Shown: piece by piece, positions 60,680-64,000 of the stretch | How positions within the stretch are numbered: the stretch's first letter is position 1 | Layout of the letters: each line of letters starts with the position of its first letter | The notes under the pieces: model-generated | Told to the model about the DNA's origin: nothing | What the model saw: the letters and a program-made list of their open reading frames with translations, nothing else | The model's database searches: none | Made by a program: the position numbers and the translations under genes | DNA from: CAZBLK01 sp964492715 | Lineage (GTDB): Bacteria; Bacillota; Clostridia; Lachnospirales; WRBF01 | Direction of reading: 5' to 3' | Assembly: GCA_964492715.1 (NCBI GenBank) | Contig: CAZBLK010000002.1 | Location: 1 to 64,000, forward strand | Length of the DNA: 64,000 nucleotides

Positions 60680-61534
60680 ATGGAACTATGGTTTACTGAG
60701 GAACACACATTGGCAAAAGATGTTCGGTTTTCAATTAAGGTTGACGAGCATATAGTAAGCGCACGAAGCGACTTTCAGCGAATAGACATTTTTAAGTCTG
60801 CACAGTTTGGCAAAGTTTTGGCGCTTGACGGCTATTTAATGCTAACGGAAAAGGACGAGTTTGTTTACCATGAAATGATTACGCATGTGCCTATGGCGGT
60901 TAACCCCGAAATTGCTAATGTGCTTGTAATTGGTGCTGGTGACGGCGGAACTATACGTGAGCTTGTGCGGTACCCAAACATTTTGCGTATTGACATGGTG
61001 GAAATTGACAAGCTTGTTGTAGACGTGTCACGTGAATATTTGCCAAAAACTGCTTCAAGCCTTGACGACAAGCGAGTAAACATTTTTTATGAGGACGGAA
61101 TGAAGTTTGTTCGCTCGAAGGAAAACTATTATGATTTAATTATTGTAGACTCAACAGACCCGTTTGGGCCTAGCGAGGGGCTTTTTACAAAGGAGTTTTA
61201 CGGCAACTGCTACAGTGCTTTAACAAAGGACGGCATTTTGGTGAACCAACACGAAAGCCCTTTTTACGAGCATGACGCAAAAGCTATGCAAAAGATAAAC
61301 CGTAGGCTTAGGCAAGTTTTCCCAATTTGTTGTGTTTATCAAGCGCACATTCCGACGTATCCGTCGGGGCACTGGCTGTTTGGTTTTTCGTCAAAGAAGC
61401 TTCACGCTGTTGATGATTTGAAGGCGAAGCGGTGGAACGAGCTTGGGCTTTTGACGAAGTATTACAACACGGATTTACACGTTGGGGCTTTTGCTTTGCC
61501 TACTTATGTTCGGGAGTTGCTGGCTGTGGAGTAG
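60680..61534 (+). CDS. speE: Spermidine synthase
   Basis: Transfers an aminopropyl group from decarboxylated SAM to putrescine. The 284-residue protein has the N-terminal LWFTEEHTLAKDVRFSIKV, the nucleotide-binding VIGAGDGGTIRELVRY, VEIDKLV and the catalytic loop IIVDSTDPFGPSEGLF. It follows speA by 23 bases. AATGAGG lies before ATG 60680. Confidence 0.94.
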   Translation: MELWFTEEHTLAKDVRFSIKVDEHIVSARSDFQRIDIFKSAQFGKVLALDGYLMLTEKDEFVYHEMITHVPMAVNPEIANVLVIGAGDGGTIRELVRYPNILRIDMVEIDKLVVDVSREYLPKTASSLDDKRVNIFYEDGMKFVRSKENYYDLIIVDSTDPFGPSEGLFTKEFYGNCYSALTKDGILVNQHESPFYEHDAKAMQKINRRLRQVFPICCVYQAHIPTYPSGHWLFGFSSKKLHAVDDLKAKRWNELGLLTKYYNTDLHVGAFALPTYVRELLAVE

Positions 61535-61543
61535 GAAAAGCTA

Positions 61544-61606
61544 AGACATTGGGGGCGCTGCCCCAAAACCCCTGCAAGGGGCAAGCCCCTTGACCCCATT
61601 TTTGGT
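61544..61606. repeat. GC-rich hairpin repeat, family A, inverted
   Basis: AAGACATTGGGGGC-GCT-GCCCCAAAACCCC, TGCAAGGGGC-AA-GCCCCTTGACCCC. Between speE and speB. Confidence 0.75.
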
Positions 61607-61632
61607 GTAGTTTTATGTTTATAGGAGTAATT

Positions 61633-62484
61633 ATGAATAGAAGTAAAAACGTACACACGTTTATAGGCTGTGATGCGGAATATGACGAGAGCAAAGTTGT
61701 TGTTTTTTCTGCACCGTTTGATGGCACAACTTCTTACCGCCCAGGCACACGGTTTGCAGGGGCATACATGCGGAACGAAAGCTACGGAATTGAAACATAC
61801 AGCCCTTATTTGGACAAAGATTTGCTTGACGTAAAAGTGTTTGACGGCGGCGAGCTTCCGCTTTCTATTGGAAACACCGTTCGTGTGTTGGAGCAAATTA
61901 AGGAATACACTGCTTCTGTTTTAGCAGACGGCAAAATTAGCTGTATGCTTGGCGGTGAGCATTTGGTTACTTTGGGCGCAGTTGATGCTGTTTTTGAAAA
62001 GTATCCAGACCTTTGCATTGTACACTTTGATGCACACGCCGACCTGCGTGACAATTACATGGGCGACAAGCTTTCGCACTCAGCCGTGATTCGCCGTTGC
62101 CACGAACTTTTAGGCGATGGACGCATTTTTCAGTTTGGCATAAGAAGCGGCGAGCGTGACGAGTTTGTTTATGCCAAAGAGCATACGCACATGAGCAAGT
62201 TTAACTTTGACGGCTTGGACGAAGCTGTTAAAAAGCTAGAGGGCAAGCCAGTTTACTTTACAATTGACATGGACGTTTTAGACCCGTCCATTTTCCCAGG
62301 GACAGGAACGCCAGAAGCAGGCGGCGTAACCTTTTCCCAGCTTTTAGAAGCAGTATACAAAGTAGCAACGCTAAACATAGTAGCATGTGACATAAACGAG
62401 CTTTCACCACTAAACGACCAAAGCGGCGTGTCAACACTAGTAGCGTGCAAGCTTTTAAGAGAACTTTTACTAAGCATATATTAA
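61633..62484 (+). CDS. speB: Agmatinase
   Basis: Manganese enzyme that splits agmatine into putrescine and urea. The 283-residue ureohydrolase has the metal motifs GGEHLVT, HFDAHADLRD and TIDMDVLDPS, and the substrate-side PGTGTPEAGG. ATG 61633 follows ATAGGAG; ATG 61615 is in frame but lies before that site. With speA it completes the agmatine route to putrescine. Confidence 0.93.
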   Translation: MNRSKNVHTFIGCDAEYDESKVVVFSAPFDGTTSYRPGTRFAGAYMRNESYGIETYSPYLDKDLLDVKVFDGGELPLSIGNTVRVLEQIKEYTASVLADGKISCMLGGEHLVTLGAVDAVFEKYPDLCIVHFDAHADLRDNYMGDKLSHSAVIRRCHELLGDGRIFQFGIRSGERDEFVYAKEHTHMSKFNFDGLDEAVKKLEGKPVYFTIDMDVLDPSIFPGTGTPEAGGVTFSQLLEAVYKVATLNIVACDINELSPLNDQSGVSTLVACKLLRELLLSIY

Positions 62485-62513
62485 AAACAATCAATAAACT
62501 TCTCGCTCCATAA

Positions 62514-62573
62514 AAAAGGGGTCAAGGGGCTAGCCCCTTGTGGGGGTTTGGGGGCAAAGCCCCCAAGGTTCTA
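62514..62573. repeat. GC-rich hairpin repeat, family A (full form)
   Basis: AGGGGTCAAGGGGC-TA-GCCCCTTG, then TGGGGGTTTGGGGGC-AAA-GCCCCCAAGGTTC. Between speB and the dehydrogenase gene. Confidence 0.75.
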
Positions 62574-62621
62574 GCCTTCACTTGACCCCAATGAATAGAA
62601 AAACCAAAGGAGGTTAAAGCC

Positions 62622-63827
62622 ATGAAAAAGGCATTAATAATCGGTGCAGGCGGCGTAGCAAGCGTCGTAATCCACAAATGTTGTCAAAACTCCGACGTTT
62701 TTTCGGAAATTTGCATAGCAAGCCGCACGCTTTCAAAGTGCGACGCTATTAAAAAGAAGCTTGACGACGAAGGCGTAAAAACAAAAATTTCAACAGCACA
62801 AGTTGACGCCGACAACACCGACGAGCTTATAAAGCTTATAGAAGCGTTTAAGCCCGACATTGTTATAAACGTTGCGCTTCCATACCAAGACCTTACTATA
62901 ATGGACGCATGTCTTGCAACAAAGGTAGACTACCTTGACACGGCAAACTACGAGCCAAAGGACACAGCCAAGTTTGAATACAAATGGCAATGGGACTACC
63001 GTGAAAGGTTTGAAAAGGCTGGAATTACAGCAGTTCTTGGCTGTGGCTTTGACCCTGGTGTAACAGGCGTTTTTAGCGCATACGCACAAAAGCATTACTT
63101 TGACGAAATTCATTATTTAGATATTTTGGACGCAAACGCTGGCGACCACGGCTATCCGTTTGCTACAAACTTTAATCCAGAAATTAACATTCGTGAAGTA
63201 ACGGCAGAAGGCAGTTACTTTGAAGACGGCAAGTTTATTGAAACACCTCCGCTTTCTATTAAGCGTGTGTACGACTTCCCGGAAATTGGCGAAAAGGACA
63301 TGTACCTGCTTCACCATGAGGAATTGGAGTCGCTTGCGCTTAACTTAAACGGAATTAAGCGCATACGTTTCTTTATGACTTTTTCACAAAACTATTTAAC
63401 ACACCTTAAAGTGCTTGAAAACGTTGGCATGACGTCCATTGAGCCAATTAACTTTGAGGGCAAGCAAATTGTGCCGCTTCAATTTTTGAAAGCTGTTCTC
63501 CCAGACCCTGCTTCGCTTGGCCCACGGACGAAAGGCAAAACAAACATTGGTTGCATTTTCCAAGGCGTAAAAGACGGCGTGGAAAAGACGTATTATGTTT
63601 ACAACGTGTGCGACCACGAAGAATGTTACAAGGAAGTTGGCTCACAAGCTATTTCTTACACAACTGGCGTGCCAGCCATGATTGGCGCAATGCTTGTGCT
63701 TAACGGAACGTGGAAAAAGCCTGGCGTGTTTAACGTTGAGGAGTTTGACCCAGACCCATTTATGGACGCTTTAAACAAGTGGGGCTTGCCTTGGAAAGAG
63801 GACTTTGCGCCTAAGCTTGTTGACTGA
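62622..63827 (+). CDS. Carboxy(nor)spermidine dehydrogenase (saccharopine dehydrogenase family)
   Basis: A 401-residue enzyme that condenses a diamine with aspartate semialdehyde to carboxyspermidine. It has the NAD(P) motif IIGAGGVASVVIHKC, then LDTANYEPKD, LGCGFDPGVTGVFSAYA and DANAGDHGYPFATNFNPEIN, typical of carboxynorspermidine synthase. Its usual partner, the decarboxylase NspC, would lie downstream beyond this window. AAAGGAGG precedes ATG 62622. Confidence 0.88.
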   Translation: MKKALIIGAGGVASVVIHKCCQNSDVFSEICIASRTLSKCDAIKKKLDDEGVKTKISTAQVDADNTDELIKLIEAFKPDIVINVALPYQDLTIMDACLATKVDYLDTANYEPKDTAKFEYKWQWDYRERFEKAGITAVLGCGFDPGVTGVFSAYAQKHYFDEIHYLDILDANAGDHGYPFATNFNPEINIREVTAEGSYFEDGKFIETPPLSIKRVYDFPEIGEKDMYLLHHEELESLALNLNGIKRIRFFMTFSQNYLTHLKVLENVGMTSIEPINFEGKQIVPLQFLKAVLPDPASLGPRTKGKTNIGCIFQGVKDGVEKTYYVYNVCDHEECYKEVGSQAISYTTGVPAMIGAMLVLNGTWKKPGVFNVEEFDPDPFMDALNKWGLPWKEDFAPKLVD

Positions 63828-63839
63828 TCAGCTTTAAAA

Positions 63840-63901
63840 GATTAAGACCTTGGGGTGCTGCCCCAAACCGCCGCAAAGGGCTTGCCCCTTGACCCTTTTA
63901 T
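63840..63901. repeat. GC-rich hairpin repeat, family A, inverted
   Basis: TAAGACCTTGGGG-TGCT-GCCCCAAACCGCCGC, AAAGGGC-TT-GCCCCTTGACCC. After the dehydrogenase gene. Confidence 0.7.
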
Positions 63902-63914
63902 AAAACTGCTTTTT

Positions 63915-63996
63915 GTTCGGCTTTTTTGGAGAGTGGGGGTTTGGGGGAGAGAACCTTTTTTTACCGTTTGAAAAAAGGTTCTCTCCCCCAAGGTTT
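63915..63996. repeat. Hairpin repeat, family B
   Basis: GGCTTTTTTGGAGAGTGGGGGTTTGGGGGAGAGAACCTTTTTTT, loop ACCGTTTG, AAAAAAGGTTCTCTCCCCCAAGGTTTT. The upstream part matches the copy at 26455 almost base for base. Confidence 0.75.
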
Positions 63997-64000
63997 TTGT

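Overview
The window reads as chromosome of an anaerobic, spore-forming, low-GC Clostridia member, most like the Lachnospirales/Anaerotignum side of the class (inference from gene content, not from a search). It has a complete spoIIIA operon, a collagen-like exosporium-type protein behind a sigma-K-like promoter, Rex with a NADH oxidase, many TTG and GTG starts with strong AAGGAGG sites, and no respiratory genes. The F-type ATP synthase c subunit has the sodium-binding residue pattern.

Layout. 0.1-9.2 kb (+): a decayed GNAT gene, mnaA, then the full ATP synthase operon. 9.4 kb: tRNA-Ser(CGA). 9.6-22.4 kb (mostly -): the collagen-like gene, an LUD protein (+), larC and larB, rex and nox, a CarD-like regulator, a GH26-like lipoprotein that lacks the catalytic glutamates, recU, queG, a sugar nucleotidyltransferase and a pseudouridine synthase. 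22.6-22.9 kb: a cluster of DnaA boxes at the point where transcription turns from leftward to rightward. 23.0-28.7 kb (+): spoIIIAA-AH. 28.9-38.1 kb: trxA, a maltodextrin-type ABC importer with a lipoprotein amylase, a convergent AraC regulator, and a NahK-like kinase. 38.2-43.9 kb: aroB, lspA, rluD, cca, an MBL hydrolase and a DUF2500 protein. 44.2-50.9 kb: class II aldolase, an FAD protein, a His-tailed EamA transporter (-), lysC, a GNAT and an S1 protein. 51.2-52.2 kb: three tandem type I toxin-antitoxin units. 52.3-58.2 kb: ileS (long, type-2-like), a MotA-loop/FliG-C fusion, ttcA and a tyrosine recombinase. 58.2-63.8 kb: a polyamine cluster with speD, speA, speE, speB and carboxy(nor)spermidine dehydrogenase.

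How it works together. Arginine goes to agmatine (SpeA) and putrescine (SpeB); spermidine can then be made by SpeD/SpeE or through the carboxyspermidine route. Maltodextrin is bound at the surface, trimmed by the amylase and imported by the MalFG-like permease, whose ATPase is not here. LarB and LarC make part of the nickel-pincer cofactor, but LarA and LarE are absent.

The two most unusual items are the threefold array of 28-residue holin-like toxins, each with its own antisense RNA (51,173-52,155), and a soluble protein that joins the MotA cytoplasmic segments, without their membrane helices, to a FliG C-terminal domain (55,601-56,353). The intergenic spaces, including those inside operons, are filled with at least two families of GC-rich hairpin repeats and two copies of a 165-bp fold-back element.
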